From contig SEFA01000054.1 of the NCBI GenBank assembly GCA_004210455.1, forward strand, positions 1-42,839: a DNA stretch of 42,839 nucleotides, written 5' to 3'. The position numbers and the translations under genes are program-made. Each line of letters begins with the position of its first letter. Position 1 is the stretch's first letter. The stretch comes from Rubrivivax sp. (lineage in GTDB: Bacteria; Pseudomonadota; Gammaproteobacteria; Burkholderiales; Burkholderiaceae_C). Below, piece after piece: positions 1-9,300 of the stretch. The notes beneath the pieces were generated by a model. The model was not told the origin of the DNA, did no database searches, and was given only the letters and a program-made list of their open reading frames with translations.

Positions 1-712
1 TGTTGTTGATGGTGGTCGGCTTGCCGTACAGGCCGAACGAGGCCGGGAACGGCGGCTTGAAGCGCGGCTGGCCCTTCTTGCCTTCGAGCGATTCCAGCAG
101 CGCGGTTTCCTCGCCGCAGATGTAGGCGCCGAAGCCGTGGTGGCCGTGCAGCTGGAAGCTGAAGTTGCTGCCCAGGATGTTGTCGCCGAGGTAGCCGGCC
201 GCGCGGGCCTCTTCCAGCGCGGCTTCGAAGCGCTCGTACACCTCGAAGATCTCGCCGTGGATGTAGTTGTAGCCGACCTTGATGCCCATCGCGAACGCCG
301 CGATCGCCATGCCTTCGATGACGATGTGCGGGTTGAACATCAGGATGTCGCGGTCCTTGCAGGTCCCGGGCTCACCCTCGTCGCTGTTGCACACCAGGTA
401 CTTCGCACCCGGGAACTGGCGCGGCATGAAGCTCCACTTCAGGCCGGTCGGGAAGCCGGCGCCGCCGCGGCCGCGCAGGCCGGAGGCCTTCACTTCGGCG
501 ATGACCTGGTCGGAGGTCATGCCCTGACCCTCGCCCTGGGCGAGGATCTTGCGCAGGGCCTGGTAGCCGCCGCGCGCTTCGTAGTCCTTCAGCGACCAGT
601 TCTTGCCATCGAGGCCCGCGTAGATCTGCGGGGTGATGTTGCGGTCGTGGAAGCAGGTTTCCTTGCCGGTGGCCTGCCACTTCGAGAGGTCGATGTTCGC
701 GATGTCAGTCAT
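1..712 (-). CDS. nuoF: NADH-quinone oxidoreductase subunit F (partial, C-terminus outside window)
   Basis: NuoF is the FMN- and NADH-binding subunit of complex I, on the cytoplasmic peripheral arm. It takes hydride from NADH and passes electrons through its 4Fe-4S cluster. About 237 N-terminal residues are visible. They include the glycine-rich FMN-site motif [10 protein letters not shown], the [13 protein letters not shown] segment and [14 protein letters not shown], all typical of the family. The reading frame runs off the left edge, so the C-terminal cluster-binding cysteines are not seen. The ATG at 712 gives the N-terminus [12 protein letters not shown]. It lies 12 bases after the nuoE stop, so it is the last visible gene of the nuoABCDEF run. 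Confidence 0.96.
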   Translation of the reverse strand, partial: MTDIANIDLSKWQATGKETCFHDRNITPQIYAGLDGKNWSLKDYEARGGYQALRKILAQGEGQGMTSDQVIAEVKASGLRGRGGAGFPTGLKWSFMPRQFPGAKYLVCNSDEGEPGTCKDRDILMFNPHIVIEGMAIAAFAMGIKVGYNYIHGEIFEVYERFEAALEEARAAGYLGDNILGSNFSFQLHGHHGFGAYICGEETALLESLEGKKGQPRFKPPFPASFGLYGKPTTINN

Positions 713-724
713 CGTCCAGGTCCC

Positions 725-1255
725 TCAGTTCTTGTTGGCCGCGTGGTGCGCTCTCAGCGCATCCACCAGCTCATCGAGACGTTCGGTGCTCATGAAGCTC
801 AGCATCTGGCGGTCGTTGACCAGCATCACCGGCGAGTCGGCGCAGGCGCCCAGGCACTCGCTCTGCTGCACGGTGAAGACGCCGTCGGCGGTCGTGCCGC
901 CGGCCTCGACGCCCAGCTTCGAGCACAGGTGGTCCAGCGCCTTCTGGCCGTCGCGCAGCTGGCACGGCAGGTTGGTGCAGACGTTGAGCTTGAACAGGCC
1001 CAGCTTGCGCTGGTTGTACATGTTGTAGAAGGTCGTGACCTCGTAGACGGCGATCGCCGGCATGCCGAGGTAGGACGCGATGGCGTCCTCGGCCTCGCGG
1101 GACACGAAGCCCTGCTCCTGCTGGACGATGGACAGGCAGGCCATCACGGCCGACTGCGCCTGCTCGGCCGGGTACTTGGCGACTTCGCGCGCGAAGCGGG
1201 CCGCGGTGGCCTCGCTCAACACGAACCCGGTGCTTGCAATTTCAGTGCTGCTCAT
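725..1255 (-). CDS. nuoE: NADH-quinone oxidoreductase subunit E (24 kDa, 2Fe-2S)
   Basis: NuoE is the thioredoxin-fold 2Fe-2S subunit that pairs with NuoF in the NADH dehydrogenase module of complex I. The 176-residue product has the four expected cluster ligands C93, C98, C134 and C138 in CTNLPC and CLGAC contexts. It also has the conserved EVTTFYNMY segment upstream of them. I chose the ATG at 1255 (MSSTEIAS). A TTG five codons upstream at 1270 would overlap the nuoD stop and is possible but less likely. The gene sits between nuoD and nuoF with very short spacers, as in a single transcript. Confidence 0.97.
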   Translation of the reverse strand: MSSTEIASTGFVLSEATAARFAREVAKYPAEQAQSAVMACLSIVQQEQGFVSREAEDAIASYLGMPAIAVYEVTTFYNMYNQRKLGLFKLNVCTNLPCQLRDGQKALDHLCSKLGVEAGGTTADGVFTVQQSECLGACADSPVMLVNDRQMLSFMSTERLDELVDALRAHHAANKN

Positions 1256-1266
1256 GCGGTCACCAC

Positions 1267-2529
1267 TCAACGGTCAATTTCACCGAACACGATGTCCATC
1301 GTGCCGATCACGGCCACCGCGTCGGCGATCATGTGTCCGCGGGCCATCTCGTCCAGCGCGGCCAGGTGCGAATAGCCCGGCGCACGGATCTTCAGCCGGT
1401 ACGGCTTGTTGGCGCCGTCGCTGATCATGTAGATGCCGAACTCGCCCTTCGGATGCTCGACCGACGCGTAGGCCTCGCCCTCGGGGACGCGGAAACCTTC
1501 GGTGAACAGCTTGAAGTGGTGGATCAGCTCTTCCATGCTGGTCTTCATCGCCACGCGGCTCGGGGGAGCGACCTTGTGGTTGTCGGTGATGACCGGACCC
1601 GGGTTGGCCTTGAGCCACTTCACGCACTGCTGCACGATGCGGTTGGACTGGCGCATCTCCTCGACGCGCACGCAGTACCGGTCGTAGGTATCGCCGTTGG
1701 TGCCGACCGGGATGTCGAAGTCCATCTTGCCGTACACGTCGTAGGGCTGGGTCTTGCGCGTGTCCCACGCGATGCCGGAGCCGCGCAGCATCGGACCGGT
1801 CAGGCCCAGGTTCAGCGCGCGCTCGGGCGTGACGACGCCGATGCCGACGGTCCGCTGCTTCCAGATGCGGTTGTCGGTCAGCAGCGTCTCGTAGTCGTCG
1901 ACGTTGGCCGGGAAGCGGTTGCAGAAGTCCTCGATGAAGTCCAGCAGCGAGCCCTGGCGGTTCTCGTTGAGCTTGTCGATGGCCTTCTGGTTCTTGATCT
2001 TGCTGACCTTGTACTGCGGCATCGAATCCGGCAGGTCGCGGTAGACGCCGCCCGGACGGAAGTAGGCCGCGTGCATGCGCGCGCCCGACACCGCCTCGTA
2101 CATGTCGAAGATGTCCTCACGCTCGCGGAAGCAGTAGATGAGGATGTTCATCGCGCCGCAGTCGATGCCGTGCGCGCCCAGCCAGAGCAGGTGGTTCAGG
2201 ATGCGGGTCAGCTCGCCGAACATCACGCGGATGTACTGCGCGCGCTCCGGCACTTCCAGGCCGAGCATCTTCTCGATGGCCAGGCAGTACGCGTGCTCGT
2301 TGGACATCATCGACACGTAGTCGAGACGGTCCATGTAGGGCAGCGACTGGATGAAGGTCTTGGTCTCGGCCAGCTTCTCGGTGGCGCGGTGCAGCAGGCC
2401 GATGTGCGGATCGGCGCGCTGGATGACTTCCCCGTCCAGCTCCAGCACCAGGCGCAGCACGCCGTGCGCGGCCGGATGCTGCGGGCCGAAGTTCAGGGTG
2501 TAGTTCTTGATTTCGGCTGGCATGCTCAC
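1267..2529 (-). CDS. nuoD: NADH-quinone oxidoreductase subunit D (49 kDa)
   Basis: NuoD is the 49 kDa subunit that lines the quinone-reduction chamber of complex I together with NuoB. The 420-residue length and conserved stretches such as [13 protein letters not shown] near the N-terminus and [11 protein letters not shown] near the C-terminus fit the family. These include the His of the GPQHPAAHG loop that faces the quinone. The first ATG at 2529 overlaps the nuoC stop in an ATGA arrangement, which favours this start over an internal ATG two codons later. Tight coupling with nuoC and nuoE indicates one operon. Confidence 0.98.
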   Translation of the reverse strand: MSMPAEIKNYTLNFGPQHPAAHGVLRLVLELDGEVIQRADPHIGLLHRATEKLAETKTFIQSLPYMDRLDYVSMMSNEHAYCLAIEKMLGLEVPERAQYIRVMFGELTRILNHLLWLGAHGIDCGAMNILIYCFREREDIFDMYEAVSGARMHAAYFRPGGVYRDLPDSMPQYKVSKIKNQKAIDKLNENRQGSLLDFIEDFCNRFPANVDDYETLLTDNRIWKQRTVGIGVVTPERALNLGLTGPMLRGSGIAWDTRKTQPYDVYGKMDFDIPVGTNGDTYDRYCVRVEEMRQSNRIVQQCVKWLKANPGPVITDNHKVAPPSRVAMKTSMEELIHHFKLFTEGFRVPEGEAYASVEHPKGEFGIYMISDGANKPYRLKIRAPGYSHLAALDEMARGHMIADAVAVIGTMDIVFGEIDR

Positions 2530-3122
2530 AGGCCCCCGTAGTTGTCTTCGCGGATCACGCGCGGCGTGATCTCGCGCGGCTCGATGGTCACCGGCTGGTA
2601 GATCACGCGCTTCTGCTCGGGGTCGTAGCGCATCTCGACATGGCCCGTCACCGGGAAGTCCTTGCGCATCGGGTGGCCGATGAAACCGTAGTCGGTCAGG
2701 ATGCGACGAAGGTCTTCATGGCCTTCGAAGATGATCCCGTACAGGTCGAACGCCTCGCGCTCGAACCAGTTGGCGGCGTTCCAGATCGGCGTCACGGCGG
2801 CGACCGACGGGAAGTCGTCCTCCGGCGCGAAGACCTTCAGGCGCAGACGCCAGTTCTTGTTGATCGACAGCAGGTGGGACACGACCGCGAAACGCGCGCC
2901 GTCGTAGGCGCCGTCCTTGTAGGCGGAGTAGTCCACGCCGCACAGGTCGATCAGCTGCTCGAAGCGCAGCTCCGAATGGTCGCGCAGCAGCTTGGCGACG
3001 TTGAAGTAATCCTTGGCCGCGACGGTGATCGTGATTTCACCCAGCTCGCGCTTGAACGCGACGATCTGGTCGCCCAGCACGCTGTGCAGCGCCGCCTGCA
3101 GGGTATCGAGTTTGAGGGTCAT
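2526..3122 (-). CDS. nuoC: NADH-quinone oxidoreductase subunit C (30 kDa)
   Basis: NuoC is the 30 kDa subunit of the connecting module of complex I. It is a separate gene here and not fused to nuoD as in enterics. The 198-residue product contains the family signature region [12 protein letters not shown] followed by [14 protein letters not shown] and [11 protein letters not shown]. The frame stays open upstream of 3122, but the ATG giving [12 protein letters not shown] is the natural start. The upstream extension is low-complexity Arg/Pro/Ser and overlaps nuoB. The stop overlaps the nuoD start. Confidence 0.97.
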   Translation of the reverse strand: MTLKLDTLQAALHSVLGDQIVAFKRELGEITITVAAKDYFNVAKLLRDHSELRFEQLIDLCGVDYSAYKDGAYDGARFAVVSHLLSINKNWRLRLKVFAPEDDFPSVAAVTPIWNAANWFEREAFDLYGIIFEGHEDLRRILTDYGFIGHPMRKDFPVTGHVEMRYDPEQKRVIYQPVTIEPREITPRVIREDNYGGL

Positions 3123-3141
3123 GGGGTCTGCCTGCTTCTGC

Positions 3142-3618
3142 TCAGCGAGCGATGGTGTTCTCGCGACGGATCTTGGCCTGCAGCTGCAGGATGCCGTAGA
3201 GCAGCGCCTCGGCGGTCGGCGGACAGCCCGGGACATAGACGTCGACCGGGACGATGCGGTCGCAGCCGCGGACCACCGAATAGCTGTAGTGGTAGTAGCC
3301 GCCGCCGTTCGCGCAGCTGCCCATCGAGAGCACCCAGCGCGGCTCGGCCATCTGGTCGTAGACCTTGCGCAGCGCCGGCGCCATCTTGTTGCACAGCGTG
3401 CCGGCCACGATCATCAGGTCGGACTGGCGCGGGCTGGGGCGGAACAGCATGCCGAAACGGTCGATGTCGTAGCGGGCGGCGCCCGCGTGCATCATCTCGA
3501 CCGCGCAGCAGGCGAGACCGAAGGTCATCGGCCACAACGAACCGGTCTTCGACCAGTTCACCAGCTTGTCCAGCTGGGTGGTCATGAAGCCTTCCTTCAA
3601 TACGCCTTCGTTACCCAT
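3142..3618 (-). CDS. nuoB: NADH-quinone oxidoreductase subunit B (20 kDa, cluster N2)
   Basis: NuoB carries the terminal 4Fe-4S cluster N2, which reduces ubiquinone at the NuoB/NuoD interface. The 158-residue product has the tandem cysteines C37-C38 in [11 protein letters not shown]102 in MGSCANGG and C132 in VPGCPPT, the four expected N2 ligands. [11 protein letters not shown] resembles the usual betaproteobacterial N-terminus, supporting the start at 3618. About 180 bases of non-coding DNA separate it from nuoA, an unusually long gap inside this operon (see the hairpin at 3722-3751). Confidence 0.98.
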   Translation of the reverse strand: MGNEGVLKEGFMTTQLDKLVNWSKTGSLWPMTFGLACCAVEMMHAGAARYDIDRFGMLFRPSPRQSDLMIVAGTLCNKMAPALRKVYDQMAEPRWVLSMGSCANGGGYYHYSYSVVRGCDRIVPVDVYVPGCPPTAEALLYGILQLQAKIRRENTIAR

Positions 3619-3721
3619 ATCGAATTCCCATCTTTCGAGATCAGCGGAGAAGGCACGTCGGACTGCGGTCGCTGCGTGAAAGCCACCCTAACGCCACGTT
3701 GACGCGTTGCCCTTCCCTAAC

Positions 3722-3751
3722 GGACACGCGCCCGAAACGGGCGCCGTGTCC
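3722..3751 (-). other. Strong stem-loop in the nuoA-nuoB spacer
   Basis: A near-perfect inverted repeat pairs 3722-3734 with 3738-3751. The outer arms are GGACACG/CGTGTCC and the inner arms GCCCG/CGGGC, with an AAA loop and a one-base bulge. In the direction of nuo transcription it is not followed by a T-run, so I do not call it an intrinsic terminator. It could be an RNA-processing or stability element between nuoA and nuoB. The fold is seen directly; the role is inference. Confidence 0.55.
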
Positions 3752-3799
3752 TGATGCATTCACGGATCCGGCGCGTCATCGCGGATCCGCCGTCGGTCG

Positions 3800-4159
3800 T
3801 CACTCCCAGTCGAGCGCGCCCTTCTTCCATTCGTAGGCGAAGCCCACGACCAGGATGCCCAGGAAGATCATCATCGCCCAGAAGCCCGTGGCACCGATCT
3901 CGCGCAGCGAGACCGCCCACGGGAACAGGAAGGCGATTTCCAGATCGAAGAGGATGAAGAGGATGGCGACGAGGTAGTAGCGCACGTCGAACTTCATGCG
4001 CGCGTCCTCGAAGGCCTCGAAGCCGCATTCGTAGGGGCTGTTCTTTGCCGCGTCAGGGCGACGCGGACCCGCCAGGAAGCCCAGCACCTGCGGAGCGATA
4101 CCCACTCCGCAACCGACCAGGATGAAAAGGATGACGGGCAGGTATTGTTCCAGGCTCAC
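3800..4159 (-). CDS. nuoA: NADH-quinone oxidoreductase subunit A
   Basis: NuoA is a small three-helix membrane subunit of complex I at the junction of the membrane and peripheral arms. From the GTG at 4159 ([13 protein letters not shown]) the product is 119 residues, the usual family length. It has three hydrophobic segments and the conserved loop [10 protein letters not shown], whose cysteine is a known marker of quinone-site accessibility. The acidic [11 protein letters not shown] motif lies in the second helix. The frame is open further upstream, but that part is not membrane-like and not conserved in character, so the GTG start is preferred. It heads the nuo gene run. Confidence 0.95.
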   Translation of the reverse strand: MSLEQYLPVILFILVGCGVGIAPQVLGFLAGPRRPDAAKNSPYECGFEAFEDARMKFDVRYYLVAILFILFDLEIAFLFPWAVSLREIGATGFWAMMIFLGILVVGFAYEWKKGALDWE

Positions 4160-4265
4160 GACTTGCTCTCGTTTTATGGCCGGGAAAACCAATTCCCGAC
4201 GTGTCACCGAAGATTGGCGGGCCGGGGCCGACCAACGATTCGGCAAAAGCAACGGGCGCGCCGCC

Positions 4266-4344
4266 AGCGATTATCCAATCGCTCACGGACCGCGCCCGCC
4301 TTGTCCTCTGGAAATTCGCACACCTGTTGTGCGCTGGAATTTCC
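4266..4344. other. nuoA upstream region with two inverted repeats
   Basis: The stretch between tRNA-Leu and nuoA (4160-4422) has no gene. It holds a perfect 7-bp-arm palindrome at 4266-4283 (AGCGATT, four bases, AATCGCT). It also holds a larger hairpin at 4310-4344 (GGAAATTC/GAATTTCC outer arms, GCACA/TGTGC inner arms, four-base bulge). Neither is followed by a T-run. They could be operators or processing signals for the nuo transcript; no convincing promoter boxes were found beside them. Confidence 0.4.
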
Positions 4345-4422
4345 CGAGTCCTCAACCTGCTTGATCGCTTTCGATCCGGCTTTCCGGCTAGATCGCGAAG
4401 ACCATGGCAGGCCGATTTATTC

Positions 4423-4507
4423 TGGTGCCGACGGCGAGACTCGAACTCGCACAGCTTTCGCCACTACCCCCTCAAGATAGCGTGTCTACCAATTTCACCA
4501 CGTCGGC
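4423..4507 (-). tRNA. leuU: tRNA-Leu, anticodon GAG
   Basis: On the minus strand an 85-nt cloverleaf begins GCCGACG and ends CGTCGGC-A-CCA, forming a perfect 7-bp acceptor stem with an encoded CCA. The D-arm reads AAATTGGTAGACACG. The anticodon stem CTATC/GGTAG encloses the 7-base loop TTGAGGG, with anticodon GAG (decodes CUC/CUU). The long variable arm expected of a class II leucine tRNA follows, then the GTTCGAGTC T-loop. Placement directly after secG matches the secG-leuU order of E. coli. Confidence 0.96.
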
Positions 4508-4511
4508 TTGT

Positions 4512-4529
4512 GATCACCTTTCAGTGATC
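4512..4529 (-). other. Short hairpin just upstream of tRNA-Leu
   Basis: GATCAC and GTGATC arms flank a six-base loop, ending four bases before the 5' end of the mature tRNA. This could be a precursor-processing structure; the function is inference. Confidence 0.35.
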
Positions 4530-4563
4530 TTGTCTTGACGGTTTGCGCTTCAGACAGCCTCGA

Positions 4564-4590
4564 ATTCTATAGTGCTTTCAGAGCTCCAAA
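4564..4590 (-). promoter_or_regulatory. Candidate promoter for tRNA-Leu
   Basis: On the minus strand a TAGAAT -10 box occupies 4564-4569, about 57 bases before the tRNA. A weak -35 (TTTGGA, 4585-4590) lies upstream at slightly short spacing. The same -10 sequence is found before 6S RNA, rpsU and phaZ in this window. Read-through from secG is an alternative. Confidence 0.35.
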
Positions 4591-4641
4591 AGGAAACCAA
4601 AGCAATTTTGTCGAGGTGCTTGCGCTTGCCGCCCAGCTTTG

Positions 4642-5034
4642 TCAGTTCGACGCGCCGGAAGCAGCCGCCGAAGGCGCGGCTTGAGGAGCGATCGAAGCAC
4701 CCGGCAGCACCGTGGCCGAGGCCGGTGCGGCGGGGCTGGCGGCGCGTTCGAGCAGCTGCTCGCCTGCCGACGGACCCGAACCGATGCCGCCTTCGCGATG
4801 GCTGCCCATGTAGGCCAGCGCCAGCGTCGACACGAAGAAGATCGTCGCCGCGACCGCCGTCGAACGCGACAGGAAGTTCGCGCTGCCGGTCGCACCGAAC
4901 AGCGAGCCCGAAGCCCCGCTGCCGAACGAGGCCCCCATGTCGGCACCCTTGCCGTGCTGGACCAGCACCAGGCCGATCATCGCCAGCGCCGCAATCAGTT
5001 GCAGCACCAGGACCAGATTCATCATCACTTGCAT
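4642..5034 (-). CDS. secG: Preprotein translocase subunit SecG
   Basis: SecG is the small auxiliary membrane subunit of the SecYEG protein-export channel. The 130-residue product starts MQVMMNLVLVLQ. It has a first transmembrane helix, the conserved VLVQHGKGADMGASFG loop with GSANFLSRSTA, a second helix (TIFFVSTLALAYM), and a long Ala/Pro/Ser-rich C-terminal tail that is typical in Burkholderiales. I use the ATG at 5034; upstream in-frame sequence overlaps tpiA and is not hydrophobic. It lies 34 bases after tpiA and upstream of tRNA-Leu, probably in one transcript. Confidence 0.96.
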   Translation of the reverse strand: MQVMMNLVLVLQLIAALAMIGLVLVQHGKGADMGASFGSGASGSLFGATGSANFLSRSTAVAATIFFVSTLALAYMGSHREGGIGSGPSAGEQLLERAASPAAPASATVLPGASIAPQAAPSAAASGASN

Positions 5035-5068
5035 TGCTATTTTCTCCAGGAACCTTGAACGCCGGGCA

Positions 5069-5809
5069 TCAGCCGGCGGCGCGGCAGATCGCCGCGAAAT
5101 CAACCGCCTTCAGCGCGGCGCCTCCGATGAGGCCGCCGTCGATGTCCGGCTGCGCAAACAGTTGGGGGGCGTTGTCGGGCTTGACGCTGCCGCCGTACAG
5201 GATCTGCATCTGATCGGCCTTCTGCGTGGCCGCGCGCAGCTGCTGGCGCAGCAGCGCATGGACTTGCTGGGCCTGCTCCGGCGTCGCTGTCAGACCCGTG
5301 CCGATCGCCCAGACCGGCTCGTAAGCCACCACGATCTCACCGATGCAGTGCGTCAGCGTGTGGATGACGGCCGCGAGCTGGCGCTTCACGACTTCCTCGG
5401 TGCGGCCTGCTTCGCGTTCGGCCAGCGTTTCGCCGACGCAGACGATCGGCGTGACACCGTGCGCCAGCGCCGCCTTGGCCTTGTCGGCGACCAGCTGGTC
5501 GCTTTCGGCGTGGTAGGCGCGGCGTTCCGAGTGACCGACGATCGCGTAGCGGCAACCCACGTCCGCCAGCATGGCCGACGAGACCTCGCCGGTATAGGCG
5601 CCCTGCTCGTGCGTGGACACGTCCTGCGCGCCATACACGACCTGCGTGCCGGTCAGCGCGAGCGCCGTGTCCGTGATGTACGGGAACGGCACGCACACGG
5701 CGACCTGGGCGTTCCACGGGCCCGCTTCCTTGAGGCCCGCCAGCAGCACGGCGTTCGACGCACGGGTGCCGTGCATCTTCCAGTTGCCGACCACCAGTTT
5801 CTTGCGCAT
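5069..5809 (-). CDS. tpiA: Triosephosphate isomerase
   Basis: TpiA interconverts dihydroxyacetone phosphate and glyceraldehyde 3-phosphate in glycolysis and gluconeogenesis in the cytoplasm. The 246-residue TIM barrel has catalytic K11 (GNWKMHG), H93 (IVGHSERR) and E164 ([11 protein letters not shown]), plus the flexible loop after the glutamate. The C-terminal phosphate-binding YGGSV and GGLIGGAAL loops are intact. The start at 5809 gives [11 protein letters not shown], the standard N-terminus. It lies between the quinone oxidoreductase and secG with short spacers. Confidence 0.98.
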   Translation of the reverse strand: MRKKLVVGNWKMHGTRASNAVLLAGLKEAGPWNAQVAVCVPFPYITDTALALTGTQVVYGAQDVSTHEQGAYTGEVSSAMLADVGCRYAIVGHSERRAYHAESDQLVADKAKAALAHGVTPIVCVGETLAEREAGRTEEVVKRQLAAVIHTLTHCIGEIVVAYEPVWAIGTGLTATPEQAQQVHALLRQQLRAATQKADQMQILYGGSVKPDNAPQLFAQPDIDGGLIGGAALKAVDFAAICRAAG

Positions 5810-5858
5810 CAGATCAACTCCCTTGAATCCGAAAAAATCCTGCGGGTGAGCGGACCGC

Positions 5859-6845
5859 TCACCAGCCCAGCACGATCTTGCCGACGTGCTCGCCCGATTC
5901 CATCAGTGCATGCGCCGCGGCGGCTTCCGACGCAGGCATCTGCCTGAAGATCACCGGCGAGATCGCCCGCGATTCGAGCAACGGCCACACGCGCTCACGC
6001 AGCGCGCGGGCAATGCCGGCCTTGAAGGCGATCGGCCGCGGACGCAGCGTGGAGCCGGTGATCGTCAGCCGGCGGCGCAAGACCTGACCCGCATCGAACT
6101 CCGCCTTCACGCCGCCCTGCACCGCGATGATCACGGCGCGGCCGTCGTCGGCCAGGCACTGCACGTTGCGCGCGACATAACTGCCGGCGACCATGTCCAG
6201 GATCACGTCGACGCCACGACCGTCCGTGGCTGTCTTCACTTCCTCGACGAAGTCCTGGTCGCGATAGTTGATCGCGACGTCGGCGCCGAGCGCCAGGCAG
6301 GCCTTCGCCTTGTCCGCGTTGCCGACCGTGACCAGCACCGTCGAGCCCAGCGCCTTCGCCAGCTGGATCGCCGTCACGCCGATGCCGCTGCTGCCGCCAT
6401 GGACCAGGAGGCTTTCGCCAGGCTGCAGGCGCGCGCGTTCGAAGACGTTGCTCCAGACGGTGAAGAAGGTCTCCGGCAGGCTCGCCGCCTCGACCATGCT
6501 CCAGCCCGCGGGCACCGGCAGGCACTGGGCCACCGGCGCGACGCACAGCTCGGCGTAACCGCCGCCAGCGACCAGCGCGCAGACCGCGTCGCCGATCCGG
6601 AGGCCGGCGGCGGCCAACGCCTGGGCATCACCCGACTCGACCGTGCCCGCGACTTCCAGGCCTGGAAGATCGCTGGCACCGGCCGGCGCCGGATACGCGC
6701 CCTTGCGCTGCAGCACGTCCGGACGGTTGATGCCGTAGGCCTGCACGCGGATCAAGCACTCCCCGACCCCGGCGACGGGGTCGGCGCGCTCGACCAGCTG
6801 CAGGACCTCCGGTCCGCCGGGCTGGGTGATGGCAATCGCCTTCAT
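5859..6845 (-). CDS. NAD(P)H quinone oxidoreductase, PIG3-like zinc-free MDR family
   Basis: This is a 328-residue medium-chain dehydrogenase/reductase without the structural-zinc cysteines, of the PIG3/quinone oxidoreductase type. It probably performs NADPH-dependent quinone reduction. The N-terminal GroES-like domain has [13 protein letters not shown] and GLEVAGTV. The central Rossmann fold shows [20 protein letters not shown], the classic NAD(P)-binding motif. The C-terminal part resumes the catalytic domain ([14 protein letters not shown]). It lies between pnp and tpiA on the same strand with spacers of 37 and 49 bases. The exact substrate cannot be read from sequence. Confidence 0.9.
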   Translation of the reverse strand: MKAIAITQPGGPEVLQLVERADPVAGVGECLIRVQAYGINRPDVLQRKGAYPAPAGASDLPGLEVAGTVESGDAQALAAAGLRIGDAVCALVAGGGYAELCVAPVAQCLPVPAGWSMVEAASLPETFFTVWSNVFERARLQPGESLLVHGGSSGIGVTAIQLAKALGSTVLVTVGNADKAKACLALGADVAINYRDQDFVEEVKTATDGRGVDVILDMVAGSYVARNVQCLADDGRAVIIAVQGGVKAEFDAGQVLRRRLTITGSTLRPRPIAFKAGIARALRERVWPLLESRAISPVIFRQMPASEAAAAHALMESGEHVGKIVLGW

Positions 6846-6882
6846 GACGTGCAGCGAGGTGCGTGACGGAGGACGGGGCCGA

Positions 6883-9015
6883 TTACTCGGCCGAGCCTTC
6901 GCCGTGGTGCGGCGCCGGAGCGTCGCGGTCCAGCAGCGCCTTCATCGACAGCTTGATGCGGCCCTTCTCGTCGGTCTCGAGCACCTTGACCTTGACGATC
7001 TGACCTTCGCTCAGGAAGTCGGTGACCTTCTCGACGCGCTGGTGCGCGATCTGGCTGATGTGCAGCAGGCCGTCCTTGCCGGGCAGGATGTTGACCAGGG
7101 CACCGAAGTCCAGGATCTTGGTGATCGCGCCTTCGTAGACCTTGCCGATCTCGGCTTCGGCGGTGATCTCGGCGATGCGCTTCTTGGCGATCTCGGCCTT
7201 GGCGCCGTCGGTCGACGCGATCGTGATCGTGCCGTCTTCACCGATGTCGATCTGCGTGCCGGTCTCTTCGGTCAGCGCGCGGATGGTCGCGCCGCCCTTG
7301 CCGATCACGTCACGGATCTTCTCCGGATTGATCTTCATCGTGTACAGACGCGGCGCGAACTGCGAGATCTCGGTGTTGGCCGCGCCTTGCGCGCCGACCA
7401 TGGCTTCCAGGATGTGCAGGCGGGCTTCCTTGGCCTGCGCCAGCGCCACCTGCATGATTTCCTTGGTGATGCCCTGGATCTTGATGTCCATCTGCAGCGC
7501 GGTGATACCCGAGGTCGTGCCGGCCACCTTGAAGTCCATGTCGCCCAGGTGATCTTCATCGCCCAGGATGTCGGTCAGCACAGCGAAGCGGTTGGCGTCC
7601 TTGATCAGGCCCATGGCGATGCCCGCGACGTGCGCCTTCAGCGGCACGCCGGCGTCCAGCAGCGACAGGCAGCCGCCGCAGACCGACGCCATCGACGAGG
7701 AGCCGTTGGACTCGGTGATTTCCGAGACCACGCGGATCGAGTACGGGAAGTCTTCCTTGGTCGGCAGCACGGCGACGAGCGCGCGCTTGGCCAGACGGCC
7801 GTGGCCGATTTCGCGGCGCTTGGGGCTGCCCACGCGACCGGTTTCGCCGGTGGCGAACGGAGGCATGTTGTAGTGCAGCATGAAGCGTTCGGAGTACTCG
7901 CCGGCCAGCGCGTCGATGGTCTGCGCGTCGCGGTCGGTGCCCAGCGTCGCGGCGACCAGCGCCTGCGTTTCACCGCGGGTGAACAGCGACGAGCCGTGGG
8001 CGCGCGGCAGCACGCCGTTGCGGATCTCGATGGCGCGGACGGTGCGCGTGTCGCGACCGTCGATGCGCGGCTCGCCGGCCAGGATCTGGCTGCGGACGAT
8101 GCGGGCTTCGATCTCGAACAGCAGGCCGTCGACTTCGACGCCGTCGAACTCGGTGCCTTCCGCCGTCAGGGCGGCCTTGACCTTCGAGTAGGCCGAGCGG
8201 CAGGCTTCGGTGCGGGCCTGCTTCGAGCGGATCTGGTAGGCGGCGCGCAGTTCTTCTTCGGCCAGGGCGTTGATCTTGGCGATGAAGGCCTCGTCCTTGG
8301 CCGGGGCGACCCAGTTCCAGGACGGCTTGCCGGCGTCGCGGACCAGGTCGTTGATCGCGGCGATCGCGACCTTGCCCTGATCATGACCGTAGGTCACGGC
8401 GCCCAGCATGATGTCTTCGCTCAGCTGGTCGGCTTCGGACTCGACCATCAGCACGGCGGCTTCGGTGCCGGCGACGACCAGGTCCAGCTTGGAGTCGATC
8501 AGCTGGGTCTTGCCCGGGTTCAGCACGTACTCGCCGTTGACGTAGCCCACGCGGGCGGCGCCGATGGGACCGTTGAACGGGATGCCGGAGATGGCCAGCG
8601 CGGCGCTGGTGGCGATCAGGGCGGCGATGTCGGCCTGGACCTCAGGGTTCAGCGACACCGTGTGGACCACGACCTGGACTTCGTTGAAGAAGCCTTCCGG
8701 GAACAGCGGGCGGATCGGGCGGTCGATCAGGCGCGAGGTCAGGGTTTCGAGCTCGCTCGGACGGCCTTCACGCTTGAAGAAGCTGCCGGGGATCTTGCCG
8801 GCGGCGTAGGTCTTCTCGATGTAGTCGACGGTCAGCGGGAAGAAGTCCTGGCCGGCCTTGGGCGAGGACTTGGCGACGACGGTCGCCAGCACCACGGTGT
8901 CCTCGATGTTCACCAGCACGGCGCCGGAGGACTGGCGGGCGATCTCGCCGGTCTCCATCACGACTTGATGCTGACCCCATTGGAAGGTCTTCACGACCTT
9001 GTTGAACATGCTCAT
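6883..9015 (-). CDS. pnp: Polyribonucleotide nucleotidyltransferase (PNPase)
   Basis: PNPase is a phosphorolytic 3'-5' exoribonuclease and a component of RNA degradosomes. The 710-residue product has two RNase PH-like domains; GRDTRTVR and GHGRLAKRA in the second mark the active core. A KH domain follows ([15 protein letters not shown]), then an S1 domain ([15 protein letters not shown] through [10 protein letters not shown]). The start at 9015 ([14 protein letters not shown]) has an AGGAGA Shine-Dalgarno six bases upstream. The frame is open to a GTG at 9147, but that part is Pro/Arg-rich leader sequence and is rejected. The leader before it is highly structured, consistent with the autoregulation known for pnp. 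Confidence 0.98.
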   Translation of the reverse strand: MSMFNKVVKTFQWGQHQVVMETGEIARQSSGAVLVNIEDTVVLATVVAKSSPKAGQDFFPLTVDYIEKTYAAGKIPGSFFKREGRPSELETLTSRLIDRPIRPLFPEGFFNEVQVVVHTVSLNPEVQADIAALIATSAALAISGIPFNGPIGAARVGYVNGEYVLNPGKTQLIDSKLDLVVAGTEAAVLMVESEADQLSEDIMLGAVTYGHDQGKVAIAAINDLVRDAGKPSWNWVAPAKDEAFIAKINALAEEELRAAYQIRSKQARTEACRSAYSKVKAALTAEGTEFDGVEVDGLLFEIEARIVRSQILAGEPRIDGRDTRTVRAIEIRNGVLPRAHGSSLFTRGETQALVAATLGTDRDAQTIDALAGEYSERFMLHYNMPPFATGETGRVGSPKRREIGHGRLAKRALVAVLPTKEDFPYSIRVVSEITESNGSSSMASVCGGCLSLLDAGVPLKAHVAGIAMGLIKDANRFAVLTDILGDEDHLGDMDFKVAGTTSGITALQMDIKIQGITKEIMQVALAQAKEARLHILEAMVGAQGAANTEISQFAPRLYTMKINPEKIRDVIGKGGATIRALTEETGTQIDIGEDGTITIASTDGAKAEIAKKRIAEITAEAEIGKVYEGAITKILDFGALVNILPGKDGLLHISQIAHQRVEKVTDFLSEGQIVKVKVLETDEKGRIKLSMKALLDRDAPAPHHGEGSAE

Positions 9016-9094
9016 TCGAGTTCTCCTCAGTTCAGGGATGCGCCGCTCGCGGTGCGGCGCAGGACCGGGAGTGGGACTGGGTTTGGCGGGATGC

Positions 9095-9143
9095 CATTCC
9101 AGAGCGCCTGCGGGGACTTCCCTCGGGCAAGCGCTCTGGAATG
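9095..9143 (-). promoter_or_regulatory. Large leader hairpin upstream of pnp (candidate RNase III/PNPase autoregulation site)
   Basis: Perfect 13-base arms CATTCCAGAGCGC and GCGCTCTGGAATG surround a 23-base loop, 80 bases before the pnp start. In E. coli a double-stranded pnp leader is cut by RNase III and then destabilised by PNPase. The geometry here suggests an analogous element, although sequence homology was not tested. Confidence 0.5.
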
Positions 9144-9179
9144 ACACATCGGCGCCACGTCAGTTCAACTCCGTTGTCT

Positions 9180-9199
9180 GACCGGTCCCGGGACCGGTC
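9180..9199. repeat. Perfect 20-bp palindrome and adjacent hairpin in the rpsO-pnp spacer
   Basis: GACCGGTCCC is followed immediately by its reverse complement, giving a 20-bp palindrome with no spacer. Ten bases on, a 6-bp stem (GCCGGA/TCCGGC, 9209-9224) follows. Both lie between the rpsO terminator and the pnp leader hairpin. They may be an operator, a transcription pause or part of the RNA fold; the role is unknown. Confidence 0.45.
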
Positions 9200-9264
9200 G
9201 GGCCGCCTGCCGGAACACTCCGGCCAACGGCAAAAGCATGCATGCAGAAGCACGCAGAAACGAC

Positions 9265-9300
9265 AAAGAGCCTGTTGGAGTCAGACCAATCAGGCTCTTT
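9265..9300 (-). terminator. Terminator-like hairpin after rpsO
   Basis: Ten-base perfect arms (AAAGAGCCTG/CAGGCTCTTT) with a 16-base loop lie just after the rpsO stop. The downstream T-tract in the transcript direction is short. It resembles the attenuating terminator between rpsO and pnp known in enterics, so partial read-through into pnp is likely. Confidence 0.65.

Noticed and set aside
6826-9144. Long plus-strand open frame opposite pnp
   Set aside because: Antisense shadow of PNPase with low-complexity Asp/Gly/Val composition; no family features.
9016-9147. N-terminal extension of PNPase from a GTG at 9147
   Set aside because: The extra sequence covers the leader hairpin, is Pro/Arg-rich, and a strong Shine-Dalgarno precedes the ATG at 9015.
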